DNA of 64,000 nt from assembly GCA_937916845.1 (NCBI GenBank), contig CALFSK010000022.1, forward strand, positions 1-64,000. The letters are read 5' to 3'. This DNA comes from an uncultured Lactobacillus sp. (GTDB lineage Bacteria > Bacillota > Bacilli > Lactobacillales > Lactobacillaceae). The notes under the pieces are model-generated. The model worked only from the letters and a program-made list of their open reading frames with translations. It did no database searches and had not been told where the DNA came from. Shown piece by piece: positions 53,231 to 63,461 of the stretch. Each line of letters begins with the position of its first letter. Position 1 is the stretch's first letter. The position numbers were made by a program, and so were the translations under genes.

Positions 53231-53416
53231 GGCGGGAATGATTGGCAATGGAATCGTCGTGGCGGTACGGTTAAATTGGTGGGCTTGCAATTTAACTGTA
53301 CGGAACATCATTGGGACTTGCGTGCTTCTTATGCAAGTCCCAATGATGAGGTTAGTGACCGCTCCTCAGGCACTAACCGGTTCCCATGACGATGGAATTG
53401 CCAATCATTCCAGCCG
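53231..53416 (-). repeat. Cloverleaf repeat, copy 10 (reverse, divergent)
   Basis: Outer stem GAATGATTGGCAAT / ATTGCCAATCATTC, then hairpins GTACGGTTAAATT/AATTTAACTGTAC, CATTGGGACTTGC/GCAAGTCCCAATG and GGTTAGTG/CACTAACC. All stem sequences differ from the other reverse copies but the layout and the GACCGCTCCTCAGGC segment of the last hairpin are the same. It lies between convergent dmkB and rplQ. Confidence 0.85.
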
Positions 53417-53432
53417 AAAAACATCAACAGTA

Positions 53433-53475
53433 CAAAAAAACCGTTAACCCAACATAGAGTTGGACTAACGGTTTT
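53433..53475 (-). terminator. Terminator of the ribosomal protein operon
   Basis: Minus strand AAAACCGTTAGTCCAAC / GTTGGGTTAACGGTTTT followed by a run of T. 53476-53627, between it and rplQ, holds no gene or further hairpin that I can see. Confidence 0.88.
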
Positions 53476-53627
53476 GGTTGGCTAGCGCCAAAAAAAATCA
53501 CTTAAGATTGCGATACGCCATCTATGTTAACCATAAATAACTTCCGAACTAGACTTGGAAACTCAAAGAGTAACCATCATCATAGCGTCCGTCAATCATC
53601 AATCCCAGTGATCCGTAAAACAATTAA

Positions 53628-54011
53628 CTAGTCAACAAGTTCCAAGACTACCATTTGTGCACCGTCTCCACGACGAGGCATAGTCTTGTAAATTCGTGTG
53701 TACCCACCATTGCGGTCAGTGTATTGAGGACCTAAGTCACTAAATAACTTTTGCAAAGCGGTTTGTACAGCCACGTTGTCGCCATCTTCTTTAACATCGG
53801 CAACGACGTCACGCATAAACGTAGCAGCTTGACGACGGGCGCTTAAATCACCCTTCTTTGCCAAAGTGATCATCTTGTCGGTAGTTGAACGAACTTCCTT
53901 AGCACGTGCTTCGGTAGTTTCGATCTTACCATTAACGATTAATGAAGTCGTTAAATCACGAAGTAAGGCACGACGTTGTGAACTTGTACGTTGTAATTTA
54001 CGGTAACTCAT
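53628..54011 (-). CDS. rplQ: 50S ribosomal protein L17
   Basis: 127 residues; [24 protein letters not shown] at the N-terminus is the L17 signature. Last gene of the operon, 21 bp after rpoA, behind GGGAGG. Confidence 0.97.
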   Translation of the reverse strand: MSYRKLQRTSSQRRALLRDLTTSLIVNGKIETTEARAKEVRSTTDKMITLAKKGDLSARRQAATFMRDVVADVKEDGDNVAVQTALQKLFSDLGPQYTDRNGGYTRIYKTMPRRGDGAQMVVLELVD

Positions 54012-54032
54012 GAACGGATATCCTCCCTTGTA

Positions 54033-54977
54033 TTAGTCTTCTTTGCGTAATGATAACCCGAGATCAGCTAATTTTGCTTTAACTTCTTCGAGTGACTTGC
54101 GTCCAAGGTTGCGAACCTTCATCATATCAGCTTCAGTTTTGTTAGTTAATTCTTGGACCGTGTTGATACCAGCACGCTTCAAGCAATTGTATGAACGAAC
54201 GGAAAGGTCTAACTCTTCGATCGTCATTTCTAACATTTTTTCCTTATGCGTTTCTTCCTTCTCAACCATCACGTCAGTGTTTTTAGCTTCATCAGTGAGA
54301 TTTACGAAGATTGAAAGGTGATCAGTCAGGATTTTGGCTGATAGACTAATGGCTTCACTTGGAGTGATTGAACCATTTGTCCAAACGTCTAAGGTTAACT
54401 TATCGAAATCATCACGTTGACCAACCCGCGTGTTTTCAACTTGGTAGTTGACACGTTCGATTGGAGAATATAATGAATCAACAGCTAAAACGCCAATTGG
54501 CATATCATCTTCACGATGTTTGTTATCCTCAGCGGAAACATAACCACGACCAGTATTAGCGGTCATACGCATATGGAAGTGTGCACCATCCGCTACAGTA
54601 CAAATTGCCAAATCAGGGTTCAAGACTTCAACGTCCGCATCACCAATGATATCACCGGCAGTAACGTTCGCTGGACCCTTAACGTCGATTTCCAACGTCT
54701 TGGTTTCGTCTGAACTTAACTTAAGCGCGATCTTCTTCACATTCAAGATGATGGCCGTAACGTCTTCGGTTACGCCTTCCACCGTTGAAAATTCGTGGAG
54801 AACACCGTCAATTTGAATACTAGTAACAGCAGCGCCAGGTAAAGAAGAAAGAAGAATCCGACGAAGTGAATTCCCTAAAGTTGTACCATAACCACGTTCA
54901 AGTGGTTCTACAACAAACTTACCATAGTTGTCGTTTTCATCAATTTTATGAATGTTAGGTTTTTCAAATTCAATCAT
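54033..54977 (-). CDS. rpoA: RNA polymerase alpha subunit
   Basis: 314 residues: N-terminal dimerisation/assembly domain ([20 protein letters not shown], ~30-49), flexible linker ~230, and C-terminal domain with [36 protein letters not shown] that contacts DNA and activators. 86 bp downstream of rpsK. Confidence 0.98.
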   Translation of the reverse strand: MIEFEKPNIHKIDENDNYGKFVVEPLERGYGTTLGNSLRRILLSSLPGAAVTSIQIDGVLHEFSTVEGVTEDVTAIILNVKKIALKLSSDETKTLEIDVKGPANVTAGDIIGDADVEVLNPDLAICTVADGAHFHMRMTANTGRGYVSAEDNKHREDDMPIGVLAVDSLYSPIERVNYQVENTRVGQRDDFDKLTLDVWTNGSITPSEAISLSAKILTDHLSIFVNLTDEAKNTDVMVEKEETHKEKMLEMTIEELDLSVRSYNCLKRAGINTVQELTNKTEADMMKVRNLGRKSLEEVKAKLADLGLSLRKED

Positions 54978-55063
54978 TCTTATCTTTTACCCCTTTCAAA
55001 ACGCGTGGTGCTTAGTAGTTGTGCGCACAAAATGAAGTTTGCCCTCAAAATGAACGTCACAGA

Positions 55064-55453
55064 TTAAACACGACGACGCTTTGGAGGACGAGAACCATTA
55101 TGAGGAACTGGGGTAACATCGCGAATTGCACTAACTTCCAAACCAGTAGCTTGTAAAGCACGGATAGCAGCTTCACGACCTGAACCAGGTCCCTTAACAG
55201 CGACTTCAACAATCTTCATGCCATGTTCCATTGAGGCCTTAGCAGCAGCTTCTGCGGCCATTTGAGCAGCAAAAGGTGTTGACTTACGTGAGCCCTTGAA
55301 ACCTAATGAACCAGCTGATGACCATGCAATGGCGTTCCCTTGCATATCAGTGATCATAACAAGTGTGTTATTAAACGTTGAATGGATGTGAGCCACACCG
55401 GATTCAATGTTCTTCTTTACCCGACGACGACGGGTTGTCTTTCTAGTTGCCAT
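55064..55453 (-). CDS. rpsK: 30S ribosomal protein S11
   Basis: 129 residues; [37 protein letters not shown] and C-terminal [18 protein letters not shown]. 24 bp after rpsM. Confidence 0.98.
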   Translation of the reverse strand: MATRKTTRRRRVKKNIESGVAHIHSTFNNTLVMITDMQGNAIAWSSAGSLGFKGSRKSTPFAAQMAAEAAAKASMEHGMKIVEVAVKGPGSGREAAIRALQATGLEVSAIRDVTPVPHNGSRPPKRRRV

Positions 55454-55477
55454 AAAATTCGAAAACCTCCCTTATAA

Positions 55478-55843
55478 TTATTTTTTACGTCCAGCGATGC
55501 TAACCTTTTTACCCTTACGAGTACGGGCGTTGTTCTTCGTGTGTTGACCACGAACTGGTAAACCACGACGATGGCGCATCCCACGGTATGAACCGATTTC
55601 TTGCAATAACTTGATGTTTAAGCTGACTTCACGACGTAAGTCACCTTCAGTTTTGTAACCGTCAACGACGGCACGGATCTTATCTTCTTGATCAGGAGTT
55701 AAGTCACGTACACGAACGTCTTCTGAAACACCGGCTTCAGCAAGGATCTTCTGTGCAGAAGTGTTACCGATACCGTAGATATAAGTCAAACCAATGACAA
55801 TACGCTTGTCACGTGGTAAGTCAATCCCTTCAATACGAGCCAT
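55478..55843 (-). CDS. rpsM: 30S ribosomal protein S13
   Basis: 121 residues; [52 protein letters not shown]. 27 bp after rpmJ. Confidence 0.98.
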   Translation of the reverse strand: MARIEGIDLPRDKRIVIGLTYIYGIGNTSAQKILAEAGVSEDVRVRDLTPDQEDKIRAVVDGYKTEGDLRREVSLNIKLLQEIGSYRGMRHRRGLPVRGQHTKNNARTRKGKKVSIAGRKK

Positions 55844-55870
55844 TAATATTTCACCTCCGAATTATTTGAA

Positions 55871-55990
55871 TTATTTACCTTGGCGTTGCTTATGCTTTGG
55901 GTTAGCAGAGCAAATAACCATTACGCGGCCTTTACGGCGAATAACTTTACAGTGTTCGCACATTGGCTTTACAGATGGTCTTACTTTCAT
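55871..55990 (-). CDS. rpmJ: 50S ribosomal protein L36
   Basis: 39 residues read directly from the minus strand: [20 protein letters not shown], then [19 protein letters not shown]. The Cys11-Cys14-Cys27-His32 set makes this the zinc-binding C+ form. Between infA and rpsM, as usual. Confidence 0.96.
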   Translation of the reverse strand: MKVRPSVKPMCEHCKVIRRKGRVMVICSANPKHKQRQGK

Positions 55991-56025
55991 GAATTTTACC
56001 TCCTATAAGGTACGAAGTGTCGGTC

Positions 56026-56244
56026 CTACTTGAAACGGTAGGTAATCCGGCCCTTAGTTAAATCATAAGGTGACATTTCGACCGTAACCTTGTCGCCAGG
56101 TAAGATCCGAATGTAATGCATCCGAATTTTACCCGAAACGTGTGCCAAGATTTCAGCGCCGTTTTCAAGTTCAACTTTAAACATTGCGTTAGGCAACGTT
56201 TCTTTAATAGTCCCTTGAATTTCGATGACGTCTTCCTTTGCCAA
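56026..56244 (-). CDS. infA: Translation initiation factor IF-1
   Basis: 72 residues, S1-like OB fold: [48 protein letters not shown]. Between adk and rpmJ, 35 bp before rpmJ. The 177 bp upstream (56245-56421) contain a possible internal promoter but no clear boxes. Confidence 0.97.
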   Translation of the reverse strand: MAKEDVIEIQGTIKETLPNAMFKVELENGAEILAHVSGKIRMHYIRILPGDKVTVEMSPYDLTKGRITYRFK

Positions 56245-56421
56245 GTATGTGTCCCTCCCTTATTATATGGTTTCGTGCTGCCACGTATTTGGTTCGCTTT
56301 TCGAACCAGTCATTGCTAATCATAATATTAAAAAAGTATTAAATCAGTCAACGGCTAAACCTGAATAAGTTTATCACAACGGCATTTGAAAAGCAAACGT
56401 CGCCCTTTAGGAACCCAGTTA

Positions 56422-57081
56422 TTAAAGGTTATCAAGAATGGTTTTAATATCCTTGTAAACATCATCAATGTCGCGGTCACCGTCAACATTGTGTAATAAG
56501 TTTTCTTTTCCGTAAAAATCGATTAATGGTGTGTTCAACTTAACGTTGACATCCAAACGATTTTTAACGGTTGCAGGCTTGTCATCTTCACGTTGATAGA
56601 AATCATGACCGCCACACACGTCGCAAGTACCTTCAACTTTAGGCTTGTTGTAGATCTTGTGGTAAGTTGTGCCACAAGTCCGACAAATGAAACGACCGGA
56701 AAGCCGTTCAACTAAAACTTCTGGTGCAACGTGAATATTAATCACGCCGTCCAAAGGTTTGTTGAGTTCTTCACCGATTTGCTTCAAGGCATGTGCTTGA
56801 TCAATATTACGAGGATAACCGTCAAGCAAGAAACCATTTTTCGTATCCGCTTCTGCTAACCGGTCACGGACGATGCCATTTGTGACTTCGTCTGGAACCA
56901 AGTTACCAGCATCGATATACTTTTTGGCTTCAAGGCCCATCTTGGTTTCGTTCTTAATGGCAGCTCGGAAGATGTCCCCCGTTGAAATATGCGGAATATC
57001 AAAATCTTCGAGGATCTTCTGAGCTTGAGTACCCTTACCGGCACCTGGTAGACCCATTAAAATCAGGTTCATTGTTCCCAT
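56422..57081 (-). CDS. adk: Adenylate kinase
   Basis: 219 residues: P-loop [11 protein letters not shown] (~10-20), LLDGYPRN (~85), and a LID with four zinc cysteines (CRTC ... CDVC, ~130-153) typical of Gram-positive long-form kinases. Start ATG 57081 behind AGGAGG. Confidence 0.97.
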   Translation of the reverse strand: MGTMNLILMGLPGAGKGTQAQKILEDFDIPHISTGDIFRAAIKNETKMGLEAKKYIDAGNLVPDEVTNGIVRDRLAEADTKNGFLLDGYPRNIDQAHALKQIGEELNKPLDGVINIHVAPEVLVERLSGRFICRTCGTTYHKIYNKPKVEGTCDVCGGHDFYQREDDKPATVKNRLDVNVKLNTPLIDFYGKENLLHNVDGDRDIDDVYKDIKTILDNL

Positions 57082-57137
57082 GCTTTTTTCCTCCTAAAAG
57101 TACAAATGTGCTGAGTTTCCCCAACACATTCGCTTGA

Positions 57138-58433
57138 TTAACGGATGAAACCGACATAGTCACGTTTCATCATTAATCCTTTAATTTGACGAATAGTTTC
57201 AAGGGCAACCCCGACAACGATAAGTAAACTAGTCCCACCTAAACCAATTGATTCATCTAAGCCCCAAATATCGGAAGCTAATAATGGAATCAAGGAAATT
57301 AACCCAAGGTAGAGGGAACCAACCGTACTTAACCGCATCAACAATTTTGAAACCCAGTCTTGAGTATCTTTACCTGGCCAAACACCAGGAATATAGCTGC
57401 CCTGCTTTTGCAAGTTCTTGGACAGTTTTTCAGGGTTAACCTGAACAAACGCGTAGAAGAACGTGAAGAGCACAATCAGTACAGTGTATAGGATTGCACC
57501 GACCGTAGACTGCATATTAAAGACGTTACTCATGATCTGGTACCAAGTTTCGTCACCATGACTGGCTTGGAAACCTAGCAAAATCGTTTGAGGTGTTGCA
57601 ATGAAGGAACTCGCGAAAATAACGGGAATAACCCCGGCAACGTTCACCTTCAGTGGTAGATAACTACTGTCAGGTGCACCAGCTGCACGACGAGTGTATT
57701 GAATTGGAACACGGTCATTAGCTTGTTCGACCCACGTTACAAACATAACGATAATCAAGACAATCAATAATAACCCTACTACAAACAACCCACTTTGCCA
57801 CCATTGATCTTTGGCTACGTTAACGAATTGTTCTTGATAAATTTGGTAAATCGAAGTTGGGACGCGGGCAATGATCCCGGCGAAGATAATAATGGAAACC
57901 CCATTACCAATCCCACGGTCCGTAATCATATCCCCCATCCAAGTGGTTAACATTGCCCCACCAGTTAGGATAATCCCAATTGTGAGGTAAGTGCTAATAC
58001 TTGGGTTGTTAACTAATTTAAGTTGACTCAGGGAGTTAAACCCAGCAGTAATCCCAATCGATTGAATGAACGCTAAGACGATGGTCAGCCAACGGGTCGC
58101 TTGATTAAGCTTCCGTCGCCCAACTTCACCTTGTTTGCCCCATTCAACAAACTTAGGAACGATATCCATTTGTAACAATTGAACAATGATTTGTGCAGTA
58201 ATGTAAGGGGATACCCCCATAGCAAGGATGGAATAATTTGTTAAACCGCCACCACTGAATGTATTCAACATACTTATCAGCCCTGATGACGCAACCGATT
58301 GGAGCGCTTGCGCATTAACACCAGGAACTGTGATATAAGAGCCAAGACGAAATACAATCAAAACGCCCAATGTGAACAGAAGTTTATTCCGAATATCCTT
58401 AACTTTGAGAGCGTTCTTCATGGTAGTCAGCAA
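57138..58433 (-). CDS. secY: Protein translocase subunit SecY
   Basis: 431 residues with ten transmembrane helices; plug and lateral gate regions around GGGLTNYSILAMGVSPYITAQIIVQLL (~60-86). Starts with TTG at 58433, two bases after the rplO stop; the ribosome site GAGGTGAT lies within the end of rplO. Confidence 0.97.
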   Translation of the reverse strand: MLTTMKNALKVKDIRNKLLFTLGVLIVFRLGSYITVPGVNAQALQSVASSGLISMLNTFSGGGLTNYSILAMGVSPYITAQIIVQLLQMDIVPKFVEWGKQGEVGRRKLNQATRWLTIVLAFIQSIGITAGFNSLSQLKLVNNPSISTYLTIGIILTGGAMLTTWMGDMITDRGIGNGVSIIIFAGIIARVPTSIYQIYQEQFVNVAKDQWWQSGLFVVGLLLIVLIIVMFVTWVEQANDRVPIQYTRRAAGAPDSSYLPLKVNVAGVIPVIFASSFIATPQTILLGFQASHGDETWYQIMSNVFNMQSTVGAILYTVLIVLFTFFYAFVQVNPEKLSKNLQKQGSYIPGVWPGKDTQDWVSKLLMRLSTVGSLYLGLISLIPLLASDIWGLDESIGLGGTSLLIVVGVALETIRQIKGLMMKRDYVGFIR

Positions 58434-58434
58434 A

Positions 58435-58866
58435 TTAGATCACCTCAGTTTTACCGCCAGCAGCTTCGATTGCCGCAACAGCGGTTGCGGAGAACTTGCT
58501 TGCCTTAACTGTTAACTTTTTGTTGAGTTTACCATTACCAAGAACTTTAACAGCAGAACTCTTTTTAACCAAGCCAGCTTCTTTTAATGATTCTGGTGTT
58601 ACTTCGGCACCATCATCAAAACGGTTTAAGCTATCAAGGTTAACAACCGCATATTCTTTACGGTTGATGTTAGTAAATCCACGTTTAGGAATCCGACGGT
58701 ACAATGGCATTTGGCCACCTTCGAAACCTACACGAACTTTACTACGCGCCTTTTGACCCTTTTGGCCACGTCCAGCAGTCTTACCTTGGCCACTTGATTC
58801 ACCACGACCAATACGACGACGTGAAAAACGTGAGCCTTCACTTGGAGTTAATTCATGTAACTTCAT
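58435..58866 (-). CDS. rplO: 50S ribosomal protein L15
   Basis: 143 residues; [39 protein letters not shown]-terminal glycine/basic region and the C-terminal [24 protein letters not shown] core. Confidence 0.97.
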   Translation of the reverse strand: MKLHELTPSEGSRFSRRRIGRGESSGQGKTAGRGQKGQKARSKVRVGFEGGQMPLYRRIPKRGFTNINRKEYAVVNLDSLNRFDDGAEVTPESLKEAGLVKKSSAVKVLGNGKLNKKLTVKASKFSATAVAAIEAAGGKTEVI

Positions 58867-58897
58867 TTAGTAGGCACCTCCTCTTTGAAAATTTTAA

Positions 58898-59080
58898 TTA
58901 CTTAACGATTTCAACATCGATCAAGTGAGCGATGTGAAAGATTTGTCCGCGAGTTGCTGCGTCATCAGGCTTGATAACTGAGCTGTTAACCCGGCCAAGT
59001 CCTAATTCCTTAACAATTTTACGTTGCTTAGGAAGACGATGAGCTGCGCTGCGAACTAAAGTGATCTTTAATTGAGCCAT
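58898..59080 (-). CDS. rpmD: 50S ribosomal protein L30
   Basis: 60 residues; [25 protein letters not shown]. 31 bp before rplO and 16 bp after rpsE. Confidence 0.97.
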   Translation of the reverse strand: MAQLKITLVRSAAHRLPKQRKIVKELGLGRVNSSVIKPDDAATRGQIFHIAHLIDVEIVK

Positions 59081-59096
59081 GTTGTTTGTCCTCCTA

Positions 59097-59597
59097 TTAT
59101 TCAGCTAAATGGTCAGCTGAAACGCCACGTAAAGCAGCAACTTGTTCAGCAGTCTTTAAGCTCTTCAAGCCTTCAAACGTTGCACGAACAACGTTAACAG
59201 GCGTGTTTGAGCCAAGTCGTTTACTAGTAACATCATCCACACCGGCTAATTCCATGACGGCACGAACGGCGCCACCAGCGGCAACTCCGGAACCTTCAAC
59301 GGCAGGCTTAAGCAAAATGCGGCCACCGCCGAATACACCAAGCGTTTGATGAGGAATGGTGGTACCAACCATTGGTACAGTGATCAAGTTCTTTTTAGCA
59401 GCTTCGGAAGCTTTCCGAATTGCTTCTGGAACTTCTTGAGCCTTACCAGTACCGAAACCAACGTGTCCTTTGTGGTCCCCAACGATTACTAACGCAGCAA
59501 AACGTAGGCGACGACCACCTTTAACAACTTTGGTAATCCGGTTGATGGCAACAACATTATCGTCAAGATCTAATTTTGATGGATCAATGAAAGTCAT
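59097..59597 (-). CDS. rpsE: 30S ribosomal protein S5
   Basis: 166 residues; [23 protein letters not shown] double-stranded RNA-binding region and [26 protein letters not shown]. Confidence 0.98.
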   Translation of the reverse strand: MTFIDPSKLDLDDNVVAINRITKVVKGGRRLRFAALVIVGDHKGHVGFGTGKAQEVPEAIRKASEAAKKNLITVPMVGTTIPHQTLGVFGGGRILLKPAVEGSGVAAGGAVRAVMELAGVDDVTSKRLGSNTPVNVVRATFEGLKSLKTAEQVAALRGVSADHLAE

Positions 59598-59617
59598 ATG
59601 GTATTATTCCTCCTTTG

Positions 59618-59974
59618 TTAGAATTTAAGTCCGTTTTCACGAGCGGCTTCAGCCAAGGCTTGAACCCGACCGTGATATAAGTAACCGCCACGATCAAAGA
59701 CTACGTCAGAGATCTTCTTTTCAGCAGCTCGTTTAGCAACAACTTCACCGACGGACGCTGCCTTTTCGGTCTTGTTGTTACCTTTAACTTCGCTATCTAA
59801 AGTTGAGGCACTTGCGAGCGTTACACCCTCTACATCATCAATAACTTGAGCGTAGATGTTTTTGTTTGAACGATAAACATTTAAGCGTGGGCGCTCAGCA
59901 GTACCAGAAATCTTACCGCGAACACGTGCGTGACGACGTTGACGTGTTTTGTTTTTATCTGGTTTTGAAATCAC
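59618..59974 (-). CDS. rplR: 50S ribosomal protein L18
   Basis: 118 residues; [30 protein letters not shown], binds 5S rRNA. The start is the GTG at 59974, five bases after AGAGGTGA; the GTG three codons earlier is part of that site. Confidence 0.96.
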   Translation of the reverse strand: MISKPDKNKTRQRRHARVRGKISGTAERPRLNVYRSNKNIYAQVIDDVEGVTLASASTLDSEVKGNNKTEKAASVGEVVAKRAAEKKISDVVFDRGGYLYHGRVQALAEAARENGLKF

Positions 59975-60017
59975 AATAGTCACCTCTATATATTAGTATG
60001 GACAGCTTTAAGCTGCA

Positions 60018-60554
60018 TTATTTACCAGTTTTACCTTCTTTACGACGAACATATTCATCGACGTAACGAATCCCTTTACCTTTGTAAGGTTCAGGTGAAC
60101 GAACGGCCCGAACTTCGGCAGCAAAGTCACCGACAGCTTGCTTACCAATACCAGAGATATTGATGTGCGTGTTGTCAGGAACTTCAACAGTTAAGTTTTC
60201 AGGCGTTTCAAATTCAACAGGATGTGAGTAACCAACGCTTAATACTAATTTCTTGCCTTGCAATTGGGCACGGTAACCAACACCGACCAATTGAAGGTTC
60301 TTAGTAAAGCCTTTAGTAACACCATCAACCATGTTGTTAACATTAGCACGGGTAGTACCGTGTAATGCCTTCATTTTGTAGTCATCAGTTGGGCGAGTGA
60401 ATTTAACTTCATTACCCTCAATTGACATTGTAATCTTACTGTCGATGTTCCGCGTTAACGTTCCTTTAGGTCCCTTAACCGTAACGACTTCGCCAGCTTG
60501 TGATACTTCTACCCCAGCAGGTAGTTCAATTACTTTATAACCAATACGACTCAC
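60018..60554 (-). CDS. rplF: 50S ribosomal protein L6
   Basis: 178 residues; two-fold L6 domains, C-terminal [27 protein letters not shown] signature. Confidence 0.98.
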   Translation of the reverse strand: MSRIGYKVIELPAGVEVSQAGEVVTVKGPKGTLTRNIDSKITMSIEGNEVKFTRPTDDYKMKALHGTTRANVNNMVDGVTKGFTKNLQLVGVGYRAQLQGKKLVLSVGYSHPVEFETPENLTVEVPDNTHINISGIGKQAVGDFAAEVRAVRSPEPYKGKGIRYVDEYVRRKEGKTGK

Positions 60555-60583
60555 TTACTTGCACCTCCCGTCTTAATTATTTA

Positions 60584-60979
60584 TTACCAAACGTAAGCTA
60601 AAACTTCGCCGCCAAGCTTCTTAGCGCGAGCTTCTTTATCAGTAACAACGCCTTCTGAAGTTGAGATGATAGCAATTCCTAAACCGTTTAAAACCTTAGG
60701 AACAGAATCAGCTTTGACGTATGAACGTAACCCTGGCTTTGAAATACGCTTCAAACCAGAGATAACCCGTTCGTTGTCTTTACCATACTTCAAGAAGACA
60801 CGAATGATGCCCTGTTTGTCATCATCGATGTATTCAACGTCGCGAACAAAACCTTCATTTTTTAAAATTTCAGCAATGTTGCGTTTGATTTTTGATGCAG
60901 GAACTTCTAATGAATCGTGACGTACCATGTTAGCGTTACGAATACGAGTCAAGAAATCTGCGATTGGATCAGTCATCAT
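60584..60979 (-). CDS. rpsH: 30S ribosomal protein S8
   Basis: 131 residues; [16 protein letters not shown] and C-terminal [31 protein letters not shown]. Two adjacent ATGs; the first is 9 nt after AGGAGG and is used. Confidence 0.98.
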   Translation of the reverse strand: MMTDPIADFLTRIRNANMVRHDSLEVPASKIKRNIAEILKNEGFVRDVEYIDDDKQGIIRVFLKYGKDNERVISGLKRISKPGLRSYVKADSVPKVLNGLGIAIISTSEGVVTDKEARAKKLGGEVLAYVW

Positions 60980-61012
60980 GAAAGTTTAACCTCCTTTAAC
61001 TTGGGTTCTTTT

Positions 61013-61198
61013 TTACCAGCTGGCCTTTTTCATGCCAGGGATTTGACCTTTGTGGGCCAGGTCGCGTAAGCAGATACGGCACAAGTGGAATTTACGGTAA
61101 ACTGAATGTGGACGACCACAACGTTCGCAACGCGTATAGTTTTGTACATTAAACTTTGCGCCACGTTTTTGTTTAGCAATTTGTGATTTTTTAGCCAA
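61013..61198 (-). CDS. rpsN: 30S ribosomal protein S14, zinc-binding type Z
   Basis: 61 residues with CERC ... CRIC zinc site (24-43). TTG start behind GGGGG. Some Firmicutes keep a second, zinc-free S14 elsewhere; not in this window. Confidence 0.97.
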   Translation of the reverse strand: MAKKSQIAKQKRGAKFNVQNYTRCERCGRPHSVYRKFHLCRICLRDLAHKGQIPGMKKASW

Positions 61199-61218
61199 CT
61201 TCGATTAACCCCCTTCGA

Positions 61219-61761
61219 TTATTTAGCAAATGGCATGCCAAATTGAGTTAACAACTCACGTGATTCTTCATCACTATCAGCTGTTGTGACGATTACAATG
61301 TCTAAACCGCGAACACGGTTAACATTATCATAGTTGATTTCTGGGAAGATCAATTGTTCACGGACACCCAATGTGTAGTTACCGCGACCATCAAATGAAC
61401 GAGTACTTACACCATGGAAGTCACGAACACGTGGTAATGAAACATTGATCAACTTGTCCAAGAAGTCATACATACGTTCACCACGTAAGTCAACTTTGGC
61501 ACCAATTGCCATACCTTCACGAAGACGGAAACCAGCGATAGATTTCTTTGCCCGGGTAACCAAAGGTTTTTGGCCGGCGATCAAAGTCAATTCTTCAACT
61601 GCTTCGTCTAAGTTTTTAGCGTTGGTAACTGCATCACCAACACCCATGTTCAAAACGATCTTTGCCAGCTTAGGAACTTGCATTACAGAAGTGTAATTGA
61701 ACTTGTCAACTAAGGCTGGGACGATTTCTTTTTCATATTGAGCTTTTAAACGGTTTTCCAT
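61219..61761 (-). CDS. rplE: 50S ribosomal protein L5
   Basis: 180 residues; [21 protein letters not shown] and [25 protein letters not shown]. 5S rRNA binding. Confidence 0.98.
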   Translation of the reverse strand: MENRLKAQYEKEIVPALVDKFNYTSVMQVPKLAKIVLNMGVGDAVTNAKNLDEAVEELTLIAGQKPLVTRAKKSIAGFRLREGMAIGAKVDLRGERMYDFLDKLINVSLPRVRDFHGVSTRSFDGRGNYTLGVREQLIFPEINYDNVNRVRGLDIVIVTTADSDEESRELLTQFGMPFAK

Positions 61762-61789
61762 GAATCTTGCTTCCTCCTTTCAGTCAGTA

Positions 61790-62104
61790 TTAATTTTCTA
61801 AGTCTTTACCAGACTTTTTAGCAAAACGGACACGCTTGCCATCATCTTCACGACGAACACCTAAACGAGTAGGTTCGTTGGTCGATGGGTCAAGGAACAT
61901 TACGTTCGAAATATCAATTGGTGCTTCGATATCCACGATCCCGCCTTGGGGGTTAACGTTCGTTGGTTTTTGGTGTTTCTTGATCTTGTTAACACCTTCA
62001 ACAACGACACGGTTCTTGGCAATAAGTACCTTTTTAACAGTACCTTCTTGACCACGATCCTTACCGCTGATTACACGAACTTTATCACCAGTTTTAATCA
62101 ACAT
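61790..62104 (-). CDS. rplX: 50S ribosomal protein L24
   Basis: 104 residues; KOW motif [21 protein letters not shown]. Start at ATG 62104, 9 nt after AGGAGGTG; a GTG four codons earlier lies in that site. Confidence 0.97.
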   Translation of the reverse strand: MLIKTGDKVRVISGKDRGQEGTVKKVLIAKNRVVVEGVNKIKKHQKPTNVNPQGGIVDIEAPIDISNVMFLDPSTNEPTRLGVRREDDGKRVRFAKKSGKDLEN

Positions 62105-62137
62105 TAGGTTGCGCACCTCCTTATTTACGGTGTGTGA

Positions 62138-62506
62138 CTACAGAACTTCTGGCGCTAATGAAACAATACGCATGAAGTCTTTATCACGTAATTCACGAGC
62201 GACAGGGCCAAAGATACGAGTACCTTGAGGGGTCTTGTCATCACGGATAATAACTGCTGCATTTTCGTCAAACTTGATGTATGAACCGTCTGCACGGTGA
62301 ACACCAGATTTAGTCCGAACGATTACGGCTTTAACAACATCATGAGCTTTGACAACACCACCGGGTGTTGCTTGTTTGACCGTAGCGACGATAACATCAC
62401 CAATGTTAGCAGTTTTACGACCGGAACCACCTAATACCTTAATAGTAAGGATTTCACGGGCACCGGAGTTGTCAGCAACTTTTAAACGACTTTCTTGTTG
62501 GATCAC
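62138..62506 (-). CDS. rplN: 50S ribosomal protein L14
   Basis: 122 residues; [53 protein letters not shown] start behind GGAGG. Confidence 0.98.
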
Positions 62507-62548
62507 AGTAAGTGTCCTCCCTTCATGTAATTTTTTTCAGCTAATAAA

Positions 62549-62818
62549 CTAGATAATAACAGCTTTTTGAACAACTTCAATTAAGCGGAAACGCTTTGTA
62601 GCTGAAAGAGGACGAGTTTCCATGATCTTAACAATATCGCCAGTCTTGGCTTCATTATTTTCATCATGAGCCTTGAATTTCTTTGAATAACGAACACGCT
62701 TGCCGTAAACGGGATGGTTCTTGTAAGTTTCGACAATGACAACGATGGTTTTGTCCATCTTATCTGAAACAACGCGTCCTTGGATAACCTTACGGCTGTT
62801 ACGAGTATCTTCACTCAT
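62549..62818 (-). CDS. rpsQ: 30S ribosomal protein S17
   Basis: 89 residues; [37 protein letters not shown] fold. Confidence 0.98.
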   Translation of the reverse strand: MSEDTRNSRKVIQGRVVSDKMDKTIVVIVETYKNHPVYGKRVRYSKKFKAHDENNEAKTGDIVKIMETRPLSATKRFRLIEVVQKAVII

Positions 62819-62840
62819 TCGTGATTGCCTCCTTTATACT

Positions 62841-63035
62841 CTACTTGTTTAACTCTTGTTCACGCAACGCAGTTTTAATACGCGCAATGTTCTTACGAAC
62901 TTGTTTTAAACGAGCGGTGTTTTCAAGCTGACCAGTGGCCAATTGAAAACGCAAGTTGAAAAGTTCGTCTTTGTAAGACTTTTCTTTTTCGAGCATTTCA
63001 GTAGTGGACAATGCTTTAATTTCCTTAGCCTTCAT
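62841..63035 (-). CDS. rpmC: 50S ribosomal protein L29
   Basis: 64 residues from [44 protein letters not shown] at 63035 overlaps the rplP stop by 11 nt, with AGGTGG as ribosome site; a GTG four codons up is an alternative. Confidence 0.95.
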
Positions 63036-63459
63036 CTGATTCGCCACCTACTTCCTCACGCTTAACAATTTTAGTTCTAACAGGTAATTTAGTGCCGGCC
63101 AAGCGTAATGCTTCGCGAGCAACTTCTTCGGAAACGCCACCGACTTCAAACATAATCTTGTTACGTTTTACTGGGGCAACCCAACCTGCAGGAGTACCTT
63201 TCCCATTACCCATCCGCACACCAACACCTTTTTCAGTGTAGGATTTGTGAGGAAAAATCTTAATCCATACCTTACCGCCACGCTTCATGTAACGGTTCAT
63301 AGCAACACGAGCAGCTTCAATCTGTCGGTTACTGATCCAGTGTGATTCGAGTGTTTGTAAACCGAATTCACCAAAAGCAACTGTTTTACCGCCTTTAGCT
63401 TCACCGCGCATTTTACCACGGTGAACACGACGATACTTAACCCGTTTAGGTACCAGCAT
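63025..63459 (-). CDS. rplP: 50S ribosomal protein L16
   Basis: 144 residues; [24 protein letters not shown] and [17 protein letters not shown]. Starts 2 bp after rpsC. Confidence 0.98.
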
Positions 63460-63461
63460 GT

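Noticed and set aside
6069..53416. The repeats as a CRISPR array
   Set aside because: Copies are single or paired at dispersed loci, far longer than CRISPR repeats, and no cas genes are present.
53238..53447. 69-codon + strand frame over the repeat at 53231
   Set aside because: It consists entirely of the cloverleaf element and the start of the rplQ terminator.
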